A DNA stretch of 64,000 nucleotides from Austropuccinia psidii. Lineage: Eukaryota; Basidiomycota; Pucciniomycetes; Pucciniales; Sphaerophragmiaceae. The notes under the pieces are model-generated. The model saw nothing but the letters and a program-made list of their open reading frames with translations, made no database searches and was not told where the DNA came from. The position numbers were made by a program, and so were the translations under genes. Below are positions 32,501 through 43,073 of the stretch, piece after piece; the first letter of the stretch is position 1, and each line of letters begins with the position of its first letter. The stretch spans positions 806,001 through 870,000 of the forward strand of contig JALGQZ010000005.1 of assembly GCA_023105745.1 (NCBI GenBank). Reading direction: 5' to 3'.

Positions 32501-33192
32501 CTGAGTTTGCCTATAATAATGCAGAACATTTATCAACAAAACAGTCTCCATTTTTCACTATTTATGGAAGAAATCCCAGCTTTCATTCAATTCACATTTC
32601 TCAAGATTCACCTGCTGGAAAGTTATCATCAAAACTCCAATCAGTACAGCAAGTTGTCAAAGAAGAATTAGAGTCAGCAATACAGCGTTTTAAGAAGTAT
32701 GCAGATAGAAATAGAGCAATTCCACCTGATTTCCAACCTGGGGACAAAGTATGGCTAGCTTCCAAGAACATAAAGACAACAAGACCCACCAAAAAGCTTT
32801 CAGAAAGATGGTTGGGACCCTTTGAAGTTCTCAAGAAGATTGGCAGCCATGCATATCACCTCAAGTTGCCTCAAAAATGGAAGTCAGTTCACCCTGTTTT
32901 CCATGTGTCCTTGTTAGAACCAGTGAAGCAATCAACTATCCCAAATCGACACCAATTGCCACCACCTCCAGTAATAGTGGAAGAGCAAGAAGAATGGGAA
33001 GTGGCTCAGGTTCTGGACTCAAAACTCAAGAGAGGTTCATTATGGTATTTAGTGGAGTGGAAAGGATTCAATGAAGACCCAGAAAGAAGAACTTGGGAAC
33101 CAGCTTCCAACCTTACCAACTCCCCAGACCTTGTCAAGGATTTTCACACTTTGTATCCAGACAAGCCTGGCCCAAATGCCTCAAGAGTTTGA
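29478..33192 (+). pseudogene. Element B protease-RT-RNase H-integrase-chromodomain
   Basis: Protease: LIDSGATNSFIA. A TAA at 29,819-29,821 interrupts it, then EDLILGYDFL follows in frame. RT: GAPVLFVKKKDGG, MPFGLTNAPASFQ and VVYLDDIMVL. RNase H: TIVETAASAYALGAVLSQ (the first aspartate position reads E) and the LATLPDSLSRR end. A frameshift near 31,715-31,735 moves the sense to the +2 register. Integrase: HHDSPLAGHPGQEKT...CQQC, then SMDFITQLP, IVSDRGSLF and AQTERVNQ, with one TAA at 32,251-32,253. The chromodomain (EEWEVAQVLDSKLKRG...WYLVEWKGF) ends at 33,192. Catalytic residues of RT and integrase are present, but the lesions mean no full protein from this copy. Confidence 0.9.
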
Positions 33193-33196
33193 TTTA

Positions 33197-33665
33197 TGGT
33201 GCTTGGTGGGGATTGGAGTTTATGAAAGTAAGCTCCTCTCCTGGCATTCACCTTTAAGGGGGTATTCTACCCAAATTTGTTGTAAGCATCACCTTGGCCA
33301 CTTTGTGAGCACTTGTCAATTCTTTGGACAGGTTCAGAAGGCCTTGCAACATCATACCCTCAAGATTTGGACCTTTCATCAAGATATGGCGCAATCTTTC
33401 TCTTATTTTCTTTTCTTTCTTTAATCATGCCATAAATTATCTTTCAAGACATTCATTACCACAATTCATGTTATGGCATAATTTCTTTTTCATTTATGGT
33501 GCTTGGTGGGGAGTGGAAGTTATGAAAGTAAGTTCCATCTCCTGGTACGCATCCCTGAGGGGTCTACTTCTTGTAAAACATTACCTTGGCCACGCTGTGA
33601 GCATCAAATGCTTGATTTTATCTTTCAGAACATTTTGCCCAAAATCAAGCAACTCACCACAAGAA
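33197..33665 (+). repeat. Duplicated 3' noncoding module of element B
   Basis: GGTGCTTGGTGGGGA, then TATGAAAGTAAG, then TCTCCTGG and finally ACCTTGGCCAC and TGTGAGCA recur in order at 33,197-33,320 and 33,498-33,610. The minus-strand element A has the same two modules at the same place after its chromodomain (51,735-51,840 and 52,015-52,105). Conservation between families in DNA without a frame suggests an RNA or DNA function, such as 3'-end formation or packaging. Confidence 0.65.
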
Positions 33666-33938
33666 GGACAACCCTCAGGCATTTCTTATTTCTTTCTTTA
33701 CTCTCTTTTTCTCTCAATTCTTTTTCATTTTTATTTTTTATTTTCATTTCTTTTACTTGTATGATTTATTTTTCATTTCTTGTTTCAAAAGCAGCAATCA
33801 TAACTCCCATATCTTGTTTGGGGAGTCAATTTATTTAATAATCAAGAGCAAACACTAGTAATGGTAAAGACCAGCTACAGATAATCCTAATCAAAACTTC
33901 TTCAAGACTCCTCTAAGCTTAGCAACCATGGCATCTTT
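33666..33938. other. T-rich spacer between converging genes of element B
   Basis: C/T-rich sequence with no coding content. Pol (plus) and the antisense gene (minus) converge here, so both transcripts should end in or near this stretch. Confidence 0.5.
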
Positions 33939-35058
33939 CTAAGCAACTGCCTCCCTGGCCAAAGAAGCAGTGGGCTCCCCTGGAATAGCACTCTTCATAG
34001 CCTTATCAACAAACACCTCAGTCAAAGCATCAACTTCAGCAAATAGAGTGGTGACCACCTTCTTGTTCACCCTTTTCTGATCAGTGAAGTTGCCAGTAAT
34101 ATTCCAGCGGCGACGGTTTTCAAAGATTGATTCAGGCTCTGGAGACATTGGGTCTCTAGAAGTGCTGGCCACTGGTGGTTGGATATTGGTAGAGGTGGAG
34201 GAAAGTGTGGAGGGCCTGGTTGGGGATCTAATTGGAAGCTGAGGTGGTTGGGGGGACCTGATCACTTCATTATTGGTGGTACTGGCTTGGACTGGGGATT
34301 GTGAGGTTGATTGGATTCTTCTTTTCTGGATTGGGGTAGTCATTTCAAGCTCTTCTCCATCAATCTCATCACTTCCTTCAGCATCAGTATCAATTTCATC
34401 TTGAACCACCAAATTTCTCTTCAATTTTCCAAGTCTTCCATCCTTTCTGGCAACCAAAATGGGAACCTCTGGGGCCACTCCAATGGGATTTCCTTGGGGG
34501 TGAATTGATCCTCCAATGGCTGCCCAGGAACCACTGGTATTATTCCATTGTTGGACACCTCTCATTCTAGATCCAGTCACTGAAGAAGAAGAAAAGAAAA
34601 CATAGAAGTCAGTAACCCATCAATTTTATGGCCAATCAACTCACAATTGGAGTGACCAGAGGTGGAATCAGAGGTGGGAGGTTCATAAACAGGAGCTTCC
34701 AATCCAAATCTTCCACCCTTCTTGATGCTGCCCATAATCTTCTGGCATCTTCAGGAAAGCTATAGTGGGCTTGAGAACAATTTCTTTTTCCAAGATTGCA
34801 AAATTGACACCTGGTGGACCTAGCAGTAGCAGATTCCACACAAGGAATCCCTTTCCTCTTACAATTGGTGCAGGGTGGTTCAATAACTCTGACAGATTTG
34901 AAACCATTATAGGTTTTCTTGATGTCCCAAATCTCTGTAGGGGCCATACTCTCTTCAGAAAGCTCCCTCAAGTTATCAAAAGCACCAGGACCATAAAGTA
35001 CAGAAGGTGGGGAATCAGAGTGATTGGAATCACAAAGGGAAGTCAGCCTTGAACTCAT
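33939..35058 (-). CDS. Antisense Zn(II)2Cys6-like protein carried by element B
   Basis: Two exons on the strand opposite to gag-pol. Exon 1 begins at ATG 35,058 (MSSRLTSLCDSNHSD) and has cysteines at residues 63, 66, 73, 84, 87 and 94: CX2CX6CX10CX2CX6C, with KRK after the second cysteine. This spacing is that of fungal zinc-binuclear-cluster DNA-binding domains. An intron of about 61-65 nt follows, with a TTACTGAC branch region and a long pyrimidine tract ending TTCTTCTTCAG at 34,580. The strongest donor, GTGAGT (34,644), gives an immediate stop; the next GT (34,640) joins the frames cleanly. Exon 2 (34,579-33,939) is P/S/T-rich with an acidic patch (DTDAEGSDEIDGEELE) and ends LAREAVA. No stop breaks either exon, unlike the sense genes. 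Role unknown; a regulator of the element or host is inference. Confidence 0.75.
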
Positions 35059-36057
35059 CTTCAAGTCAAAATTTCAAATTCAAGACCAAGAGAATTATGG
35101 GCAATTGCAAGTCAGAAAGGCATTTATGGCAATTGACCAGTCAAGGAGGGGATAAGAAGGAAGACATTCAAGAAGAAATCAAGATCAAAAGAAGAAAAAA
35201 CTGCTTCAAATGGCCCAATTGGCCAATTTCATGAATTTATACACTTTGGCACAAATGGCCATATCAGACCTCAAAACTTCAAAATAGCTCATTTTTTATC
35301 ATTTGTCATCAAAATATGCTTAATTATGCATATTGGCAAATTTGCGCATTTGCCCACTTTTGCGCAAAAGGCCTCTTTATCTTGTCAAAAGGTTTCAAAA
35401 GGCCTTTTTGGCCCATTTCATCATAATTGCGCATTTTGCGCAAAAATGCGCAAAATGGCCAGGATACTCTATAAGGCCAATTTTTCATCATCAATCAAGT
35501 TCTTTCAATTTTTTCACCATTATATGCCATTATGGCATATATCCGCATTTGCGCACTTTGCGCAAATTTTGTGCATTTTGCACATTTTGCGCATTTTGTG
35601 CATTTTTGCGCGAATTGGCTAAAATCCCCTTTGATCACAAAATCAAGGATTTTGGCCAGGACCTCTGAAATGGTCCAAAACCTCAAGTATTGGCCACCTT
35701 ATGCCAACACTCTCAAGATGAAAATTATGATGAAATCAGGTGTTCTTGGGACATAAACCCAGGTCACCCACTTTTCAAAAGCCATGAGGACTGAAGAAAA
35801 GTTTTGGTGAAGACACTCAAGACAAGAATGAAGAAATTTTAAGAAGAATGAAAGCATTTTGAAGGAAAAGAGGGAATTCAGAATCAAGATCAAGGGGAAA
35901 ATACCTACAAGTGATCAAATGAAGTGTTTGTTGGAGTATTGATTGAAGAAGAAAGTTTAATGGGATAAATTTGAAGAATTGGGGGAAAGAACTGTATGGA
36001 TTGATTGCAAGCTCATCAAGACTCGCTGCACTTATGGTGCTCAGAGCTCACCACTTT
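35059..36057. other. Upstream region of the antisense gene, with TGCGCA array
   Basis: No convincing gene. Between 35,340 and 35,625 there are about nine TGCGCA palindromes, often as TTTGCGCAAA, plus TTGTGCA/TTGCACA variants and GGCCTTTTTGGCC words. It lies 300-570 bp upstream of the antisense start, a natural promoter position. The frames across it are C/A/F-rich products of the repeat. From 35,640 to 36,057 I see only purine-rich sequence leading to the polypurine tract. Confidence 0.65.
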
Positions 36058-36807
36058 CAAGAGGGGGATAATGTCACAGCCAAGGAGGCAGGGGCATTAC
36101 CAATCATATTCAACAAGCATTACTTCATTGATACCCCTCAAAACCCAATCAGCAAGGGGGTTTCATTCAACATTCTCCAAATACAGTTTTCAGACCTCAA
36201 TACAGTTTCATACAGGCAAGACCCAAATACAGGATTCACCAAATACAGGCCTGTAATCAATACAGGCGCAAATACCTGTATTAGCTGTATAACCTGTATT
36301 GGATTCACCAATACAGGATTCAATCCCACATCCAACTTCTTCCAGCATACAGACAAGTATCTCAGCACTCAAACTCCAAGGCTGGTATTTCTCACATATA
36401 CCAGCCCCTCTTCACCCACCTGGGGGTTTTTCCCCCAGTTAATTAAAATATTGGATTTATTATTTAATATTATTTTATTTCTCACTAAGGAATATTATTT
36501 TATTATTTATTAAGTTAGTCTTTGCCTTCCCTCACCTGTTCAGTAGAGTCCTGGTGGCCATATCCTTTATTAATCCTTTTCTCTTTTCTGAACAGGTTGA
36601 AACAGTGGTACAGGATTATTTGTGGTTGGCTCTTTATTATTGCTTTTGTTTTCCTCTCATATCTTTTAACTCTTATTATTTTATGACTAGGAAATTATTA
36701 TTGTATTTCATTACTCTTATCATTTGAGTATTCCTTCTGAGCCCTCCATAAGTAAGTCTGTTCACTGAGTGCCAGGCCCTCTTCATTTTAGAAGAGGCCC
36801 TGTGACA
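36058..36807 (+). mobile_element. Polypurine tract and 3' LTR of element B (LTR 36,072-36,807)
   Basis: AAGAGGGGGATAA precedes TGTCACAGCC. The LTR is identical to the 5' LTR except that TTTTAAAAGAGCCCC reads TTTTAGAAGAGGCCC. The target duplication GAGAC follows at 36,808-36,812. Confidence 0.95.
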
Positions 36808-37794
36808 GAGACATAGAAACCAGTTGAAACAGTTTTTACTATGATTGTTTTATCTGAAGGGTAGTTTTACCCTCTGGGCAACAGCTAAAACTACCCCAGT
36901 TGGTATCAAAACCTCATCATCAATTGATTCCACAGACCCTGTAGCTCAATTCCAGGCCAAAAGTGATGAAACTTTGCGTGAATTTTGACACCACATGCCT
37001 GTCAGCAAGGATTTTGGGGGTCTAACTCCCCCTTAGAGCTGGAGTTCCTTTTCCCCCCAAATTTAATCTTTCCAATTTATTTTTCCTTTAATTCCTCATC
37101 ATGTATTATACTTATAATTTACATATGTAATTCAATTGATTTGTACAGTTCAATACAGTAATAATTGATACCTCATATGTAAATCAAAGTTCACTTATGT
37201 AATACATGCGCACATTTTGAAATTTCAATTGAATTCAATTGAAAATACTTTAATTCCTCATAACTTCTAAAATATACACAACACCTCAATTTTAAAACAA
37301 ATTTTGGTGATTAAAACTACATGTGATGTGAATTAAATTAAAGTTTTGAGGATTTTCAATTTTCATACAGAAAATACTAAAAACTCAATTTAAGCTTATT
37401 TAGAGTTGAGTTACAAAATTTTCACTCAGAGGTGACCCAACCTGATTTTTTATGAGGAATCCAATGGTGAAATAATTTTTATATGTTTATTTATTGGAAG
37501 AAGTTATAATAACTTTTATTTAACTTTTTTTCAAATTTATTTATTTTTTTACAATTTTGTTAAAAATTCATTTTTACTTAATTTTTTTCAAGTATAAATG
37601 TAATTTTATAATTTCAAAGTTTAATGTAATTTTTATTTTTGAATTGTAATTAAATCCTTAATTGTGAATATTACTTTATATTTATCTTTTGATTTTCATT
37701 TTAATAATATAAATAAATTTATTTTATTTATATTTATATGTTAATTTTGTATTTGTGGTCTTTTGGGTATATAAAATTACCTCTAAGGCTCACA

Positions 37795-40420
37795 ATTCTT
37801 ATATCTCCTGATTATTATGGAATATTTTTGTCCTTCTGCATATAAGCATGGAATTTAACTCACTCATTCTTTTAAAAACTCCATGAGTATTATAGATTAT
37901 TCTTTTCACCATAAAAAGACCAATAGTTTGTTTTATATAATTGTTTAAATTCTCAAAAGTGGTTATGATTTTTTATCAAATGAAAAAAACACAAAATAAT
38001 TCATACACCAATTTCAAGTATGCAAAGCCTTTTATGATGGATTCTTTGAGAGATATGGATTATTTACAACAAGAAATATGCTTAATTTTGCACAATTGAC
38101 CTTAAAATTTATCAAATATGTGAATAAACAATGTGTGAGAAAAGTTCCATCACTATTGAATGAAAATAAGCTTTCATTATCATTATGGAAATGGATCTAC
38201 AGATCTCAACCCTTACAGAATATATGTGTCAAAATTCTAAGAATTTATTGACACAGACCTTAAAGCTGTGTTAATACTGCACTACAATAAACCTCTTCCC
38301 AAAAATCAATATGTTATATGAGAGTTAAAAATTCCTTCCCTAACATCTATTATATTTAATGCCTCAATATGAATATGTAGCTTTATATTTTGGTTCATCA
38401 AGGCAATTTTTTATGCCAATGCACAGGATTATTTTTGCCAAAAATGTTAATTTCATGATTCAAGCTGAAAAAGAGCTATAGGATATCCTTTGTTTCAAAG
38501 CTTTGTCCTTGATACTTGAGATTTCAAAGTGGTTATATCTTCTAAAGAAGTCCTGAGAATTGGGAAAAGGTGATATGCTGTTAAGTAAGGGGTATTGGTT
38601 TCTCAAAAAACTACCCCTTGAGGATTCATGGAAGTCTTTGAGATAAAAGCCTATGTTCTAAACAAGATGCAAAAAATCCTCAATTAAGATTATGATGTAT
38701 TTAATTATAAAGATAACAGCTTAAAATGAAACATTGAATCTGATACTAGTTTGATTAAGTAGAAAATATTCAATAAATTGATACTTCTTCTTAATTAATT
38801 AAGATATATTTCATGATAAGAAATGTATTTTTGATAAAATTTATTATAAAAAATCTAATTATTATTAATATAAAAATATGAAAGATTTAGAATGGAAAAG
38901 GAAAGAAAATGAATATTCTTGAATTGAAAAAATCACAACGGTCAAGGTGAGAAAGATCTCAAATTGTTAGATTCAAAATTAAGCGGCACATTAATTGAAA
39001 TCTATAAAATATTCATAACAACAATATTGACTGAGAGACTCAGGTATATGAAGTTTTCACTTTTATTTTGAAAAAGGAACTTTTTCATGATAGTTATTTT
39101 CATTTGAATGATAGGGCCTTTATCCATTCTCAGAAGTTGAATTTGACCTAAGAAAAACTAAATATATGCCATATTCAGCCAGCATTAGATATATGACCCC
39201 GGAAGTGATCAAAATCCACTCTTTTCAGTGTTCACTTGACTGTCTTCTTTTAAAACCTATCAAAATCAACATAAATTTAAAATGAAAAATTTTATAGTCT
39301 TTATGGAAAGAATGATTATAGTTTTTTGCAAAAAAACTCTTTTAATAAGAATTCTGAATTGATTTTTGAATTTAATAATAGTGCATTTTGAAAGAAATTA
39401 ACCATTCAAAGTAAGATCATAAGAAGCAGGGTTTTGATAACATAATGAAAAAGAGTGGTGTTTTAATTGATAGATGATAATTTTTAAGAATCAAATCAAA
39501 CATGATTTTGAAATTGACAGCTATGGTAGTTGTAGTGGAATGAAGATAAAAGGAAAAAATATTCTTTTCTTACATCTTCATGTGAAGAATTTTTCTGAAA
39601 CTATAAGATCATATAATGGTCTAATATTGATTTATCTACACCCAAAACATTGATAGCTATAAAGAGGAGAGAGCTTCCATTAACATCATGTAATTTGATG
39701 AAAGGTATGACCATACCTTGAAAGAAATGGTGAAACAAGGAAAAAAATGGTTCCTTATGTTATAATAAGGATAAAATATTGAATACTCCATTAATAAGTA
39801 TAATTCAAGTTTTTTTATGTCTATAACCTACATTATGGTTACTAGGAGAAAGTATTTTTAACAGAAAAAGTTCTTGTATTAATCATATTTCCCCCATAAT
39901 TTGAAAAATTAGCCAAATTTTATATGATTTACTCACTCAATGCTTTTGTTATAATAAATCGAGTGGGCTTTCACTAATAATGAGGTATGATAATTTAAAA
40001 AGCTATAATTACTCTTATTTTAGCTTGTAAATAGATCCAAATAGAATAATTAAGCCAAACCTTTCCTAAAAAATAGTTTTATTTTTGTAATAAATTGGTT
40101 CTAGATTATTATACTTATTTCTGAGAGTATGTTACAACCCTAAATCTTATATTTTTCTTATTACTGAAAATCAACTGTATATTTCTATTATTTTTCACAC
40201 TTCAAATTACAAATGTCAAAAAGTATTATTATTGAATGAATATTCCATTATGAGATATTAATTTGCTTTTTTATGAGACTTTATAAATCAAGTATATTAA
40301 TTATGCAAAAATAATATATTGACGATTTATTAATTATGATATTTTGTGATTTTTATTATTAATTATGCTATATAGGGGTTTATAATAGAAAATTTATCAT
40401 TATCATTAGCTTATTATCAC
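37795..40420. other. AT-rich DNA without a recognised gene
   Basis: About 2.6 kb to the right of the C' LTR. No frame of 60 codons, no long repeat and no similarity to other parts of the window that I can see. Probably old intergenic or decayed element DNA. Confidence 0.6.
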
Positions 40421-40679
40421 CAGGGCAAAATGAGCTTCAAGAACTGGAGCTTGACTTCATGTCAAGGAGGATTCTCCCTAAAATCACTCTTGTGTAAGTC
40501 AGCCGGCAAGGAGGCTTCAAGTGGAATTCACAGTAAGCTCCCCTCCCACTCTTGCAGCAGTCAAGTAGCAAAAGGTAAGATCCAGGATCATTCTGCAAAT
40601 AATGTACGCAATGGAAAAAAAGATAGGTTTCACAAGCATTAAGTAACAAATTTCCATAACTACTCAGTAGCTAAGGTCA

Positions 40680-41110
40680 ACATTGACAAAAGTGGCCCAC
40701 CTCCAAAAGGTCTCCTTTGACAGAGGTTTCCCAGCTCTTCATTGACAAAAGTGGCCCAATTCTGGATGGTCTTCTTTAACAAAGGTGGCCCAGCTTCAAA
40801 GGCACAAAAGTTTCCCACCTCCCAAAAGTATTCTTTGAAAAAGGTGGCCCACTTCTAGAGGGTCTGCATTGAAAAACATGGCCCACTTATGGAAGGTCTG
40901 ATTTGAAAAAGGTGGCCAGCTTTCAGAAGGTCTTCACTGAAAAAAGTGGCACACTTCCACAGAGTCTGCAATGAAAAAAATGGCCCGATTCCAAAGGGTC
41001 TGCATTGACAAAAGTGGCCCACTTCTGGAAGTAAATGATTGTAATATTTTTCAAGCAGCTCAGGTCCACATTGACCAAAGTGGCTCAGCTCCAGACACTC
41101 AATAAATCAC
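40680..41110. repeat. Minisatellite with GTGGCCCACTTCTGGAAGG core
   Basis: About eleven imperfect units of roughly 35-40 bp, pattern TTGACAAAAGTGGCCCACTT followed by CTGGAAGGTCTGCA. Divergence between units is high, so it is old. Small frames on both strands at 40,430-40,649, left of it, have no protein-like features. Confidence 0.8.
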
Positions 41111-41436
41111 TATAAAATAAAGTAGAAATATATTGAAGTCTCAAGCTAGTTTATCCTATTTCCTAAAAGGTAGTTTCATAGAAGGTCCGGGCTCCAGAGA
41201 AGCCACTGGTATACTACAAGAAAGAAGTAGAATTTATATTGTTGAAATACATAAATTTGAAACAATCCAATTTCTAATTTTACTGTATGTTAAAATGAAG
41301 CGTGGGATCATTGCTATAGTTTACAATATGAAATGAAATATGCTTCCTGTACTGTGACATGTATTATGTGTCAGTGTGTATTATAGGATGAATATCATGT
41401 GTGAATATAAATTTTGGGGTATGGATTATCCAAGGG

Positions 41437-41462
41437 GTCATTTGAGCTTAAGCTCAAATGAC
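41437..41462. promoter_or_regulatory. Perfect 26-bp palindrome
   Basis: The arm GTCATTTGAGCTT is followed directly by its exact reverse complement with no spacer. It lies about 45 bp upstream of a TATA-like AGATATAAATAAGG (41,500 region) and about 160 bp upstream of the ATG of the spliced pseudogene at 41,621. Confidence 0.75.
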
Positions 41463-41620
41463 ATAGGGCTAGCTTGTGGTTTGGATATTTAGGTAAAGAT
41501 TTTTAGATATAAATAAGGTACTTATGGAGGAATTTCTTTCTTTCCACTTATCATTTAACTAATTTTTTATATATCTTTATTTTAACTCAACCGATTCTCC
41601 TAGATATATCTATTATTTTG

Positions 41621-43041
41621 ATGGAAGTATACATCCTTCCAATCCAAATTCTCCCAGATCCTAATTGTCTTCCATTTACATCATCGACAAAACCAGAGAA
41701 AGAAACTAAAGGCCCAATCTCAGATAAAAAGAATTACTGAAGCAAAGAATTAGGAGAGACTTTACAAATTGATGGCAGTCTTATACCCCCAAATCTTCCT
41801 GAGGGTATATAAAGTTTTTCTAAATTTTTAAAGTTTATTTATTGCTGATAATATTATTGTTTTATTTATCTCCAAAGAGCTTATTGAGACAGGTTCACCC
41901 ATTGTGTAACTACCAAATCTCAAAAACTGTGAGGAAGAACAGACAGCAAAAGGTGAAGTTGGTGTCGAGTCAATGCAAGAAGAAAACAATGAATAAGTAT
42001 TGTTTAGTGGTGATATTCAAGTGATTAGAAAAGAGAATTCTGTGTCGAATATTACAAAGGTTATCCCTAGGCTTGAAGGTGTCAGGAGGGATAGCAGAAT
42101 TCCTTTATACATCTGCAAAGCGATTGGAGAAGCAATGGATCTTCTTAAAATGGATTTTAACTGTACATGTATTTTTCCATTTTATCAAGTTATTAATAAC
42201 CATCATCTGCTTTTAGGTGTTAGTGATGGAAAATATTTGTCAAAGGAGTCCAGGGGATAATCAGAGAGCCAAAAGTTGTGCTGGGGAAGAGATCCATATT
42301 CTCTACCACCAAGAAAGTCATGAAAAACAGACAAATGTTTACTGCAATTAACTATATTCAATGTAAAAATGAAGGAGTTTTCAATGTGGAAGCTATCAAT
42401 ACCCATGAGGAAGTAAACATTTCACCCACCAATAAGCAGACCAATTTCTTTTTCAAAACACACATTAATTATGTCAACTGAAACAGCTCATGAATTGAAA
42501 CTGATGTGAATGCTAATGAGGAAGGGGAAAATACTTCAACCATCATTCCACTGAAGCCTATTCCATCAACTTCAAAACAGATTCCCAAGGGGCTTTTTCT
42601 CATGCATTCTCAAGAGTTTCAAGCTATTTTTGATATGAATTTTTTAATAGTTAGAGATCAGAAGAAAGCAGAAATTTCAAGTATTAACATAATTTACAGA
42701 AATTGGAATTCCAACTTGCATGAATATGAAGATGTAATGTTTTTGCCAGTTTGGATTTAAGTGATAAGCAACCATGATATGACAATGTCTGTATGGATAG
42801 ATGGGTTGAACAATGTGGTAAGTTCTATATATAAGATCAATAAAAAACATAGCTAACACCCTTTTTAATGTTTGGTTCTTTTGGCAGATGTCAGTGAGGC
42901 ATTTTTCAATCCAGGTGTTTGGAACTTACAGTTCATCAAAGATATGAACCAACCATCCAACTACATTGCAAAAGAAAACTATAAATTTTTCAAAATTCTT
43001 CAAAATATCCTTTTTCCAACACCAAGAATCAAGAAAATCTA
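41621..43041 (+). pseudogene. Unknown spliced gene, decayed
   Basis: I do not recognise the protein. Starting at ATG 41,621 (MEVYILPIQILPDPNC), coding-like sense continues with two well-formed introns: GAGG|GTATAT...CCAAAG|AG at about 41,807-41,877, which keeps frame exactly, and GTG|GTAAGT...AGCTAACACC...TTGGCAG at 42,820-42,887. Exon 2 has segments such as VIPRLEGVRRDSRIPLYICK, LGKRSIFSTTKKVMKNRQMF and FLMHSQEFQAIFDMNFLIV; exon 3 has DVSEAFFNPGVWNLQF and ends FPTPRIKKI. At least five in-frame stops and two frameshifts (near 42,255 and at the second intron) interrupt about 400 codons. No transposon motif is visible, so it may be a captured or host-derived gene. LTR G starts 33 bp downstream. 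Confidence 0.55.
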
Positions 43042-43073
43042 ATATAATGTCATTTTTTAAGCTATGGGCATGG

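Larger units (their letters stand above)
26597..36807 (+). mobile_element. Complete Ty3/gypsy element B (10,211 bp)
   Basis: Flanked by GAGAC at 26,592-26,596 and 36,808-36,812. LTRs are 26,597-27,332 and 36,072-36,807, both 736 bp, differing by my reading at two bases in the last 25. Order: LTR, T-rich leader, Gag, frameshift signal, protease-RT-RNase H-integrase-chromodomain, a repeated 3' noncoding module, an antisense zinc-cluster gene, a TGCGCA array, polypurine tract, LTR. The element is the youngest clear insertion in the window, yet its sense frames carry several lesions. Confidence 0.95.
25766..37794 (-). mobile_element. 5' LTR of element C', split by element B
   Basis: Two pieces, 25,766-26,596 and 36,813-37,794, join to about 1.8 kb and match LTR C in reverse from TGTGAGCC (37,794) to CTTACA (25,766). 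Element B with one copy of its GAGAC target duplication accounts for the gap. The inverted TATAAAAG promoter block lies near 26,385. Confidence 0.9.

Noticed and set aside
35326..35668. Cysteine/alanine/phenylalanine-rich frames
   Set aside because: They are readings of the TGCGCA array in different frames.
40430..40649. Two opposed 70-codon frames
   Set aside because: They overlap almost fully on opposite strands, with no start context, splice support or recognisable content.
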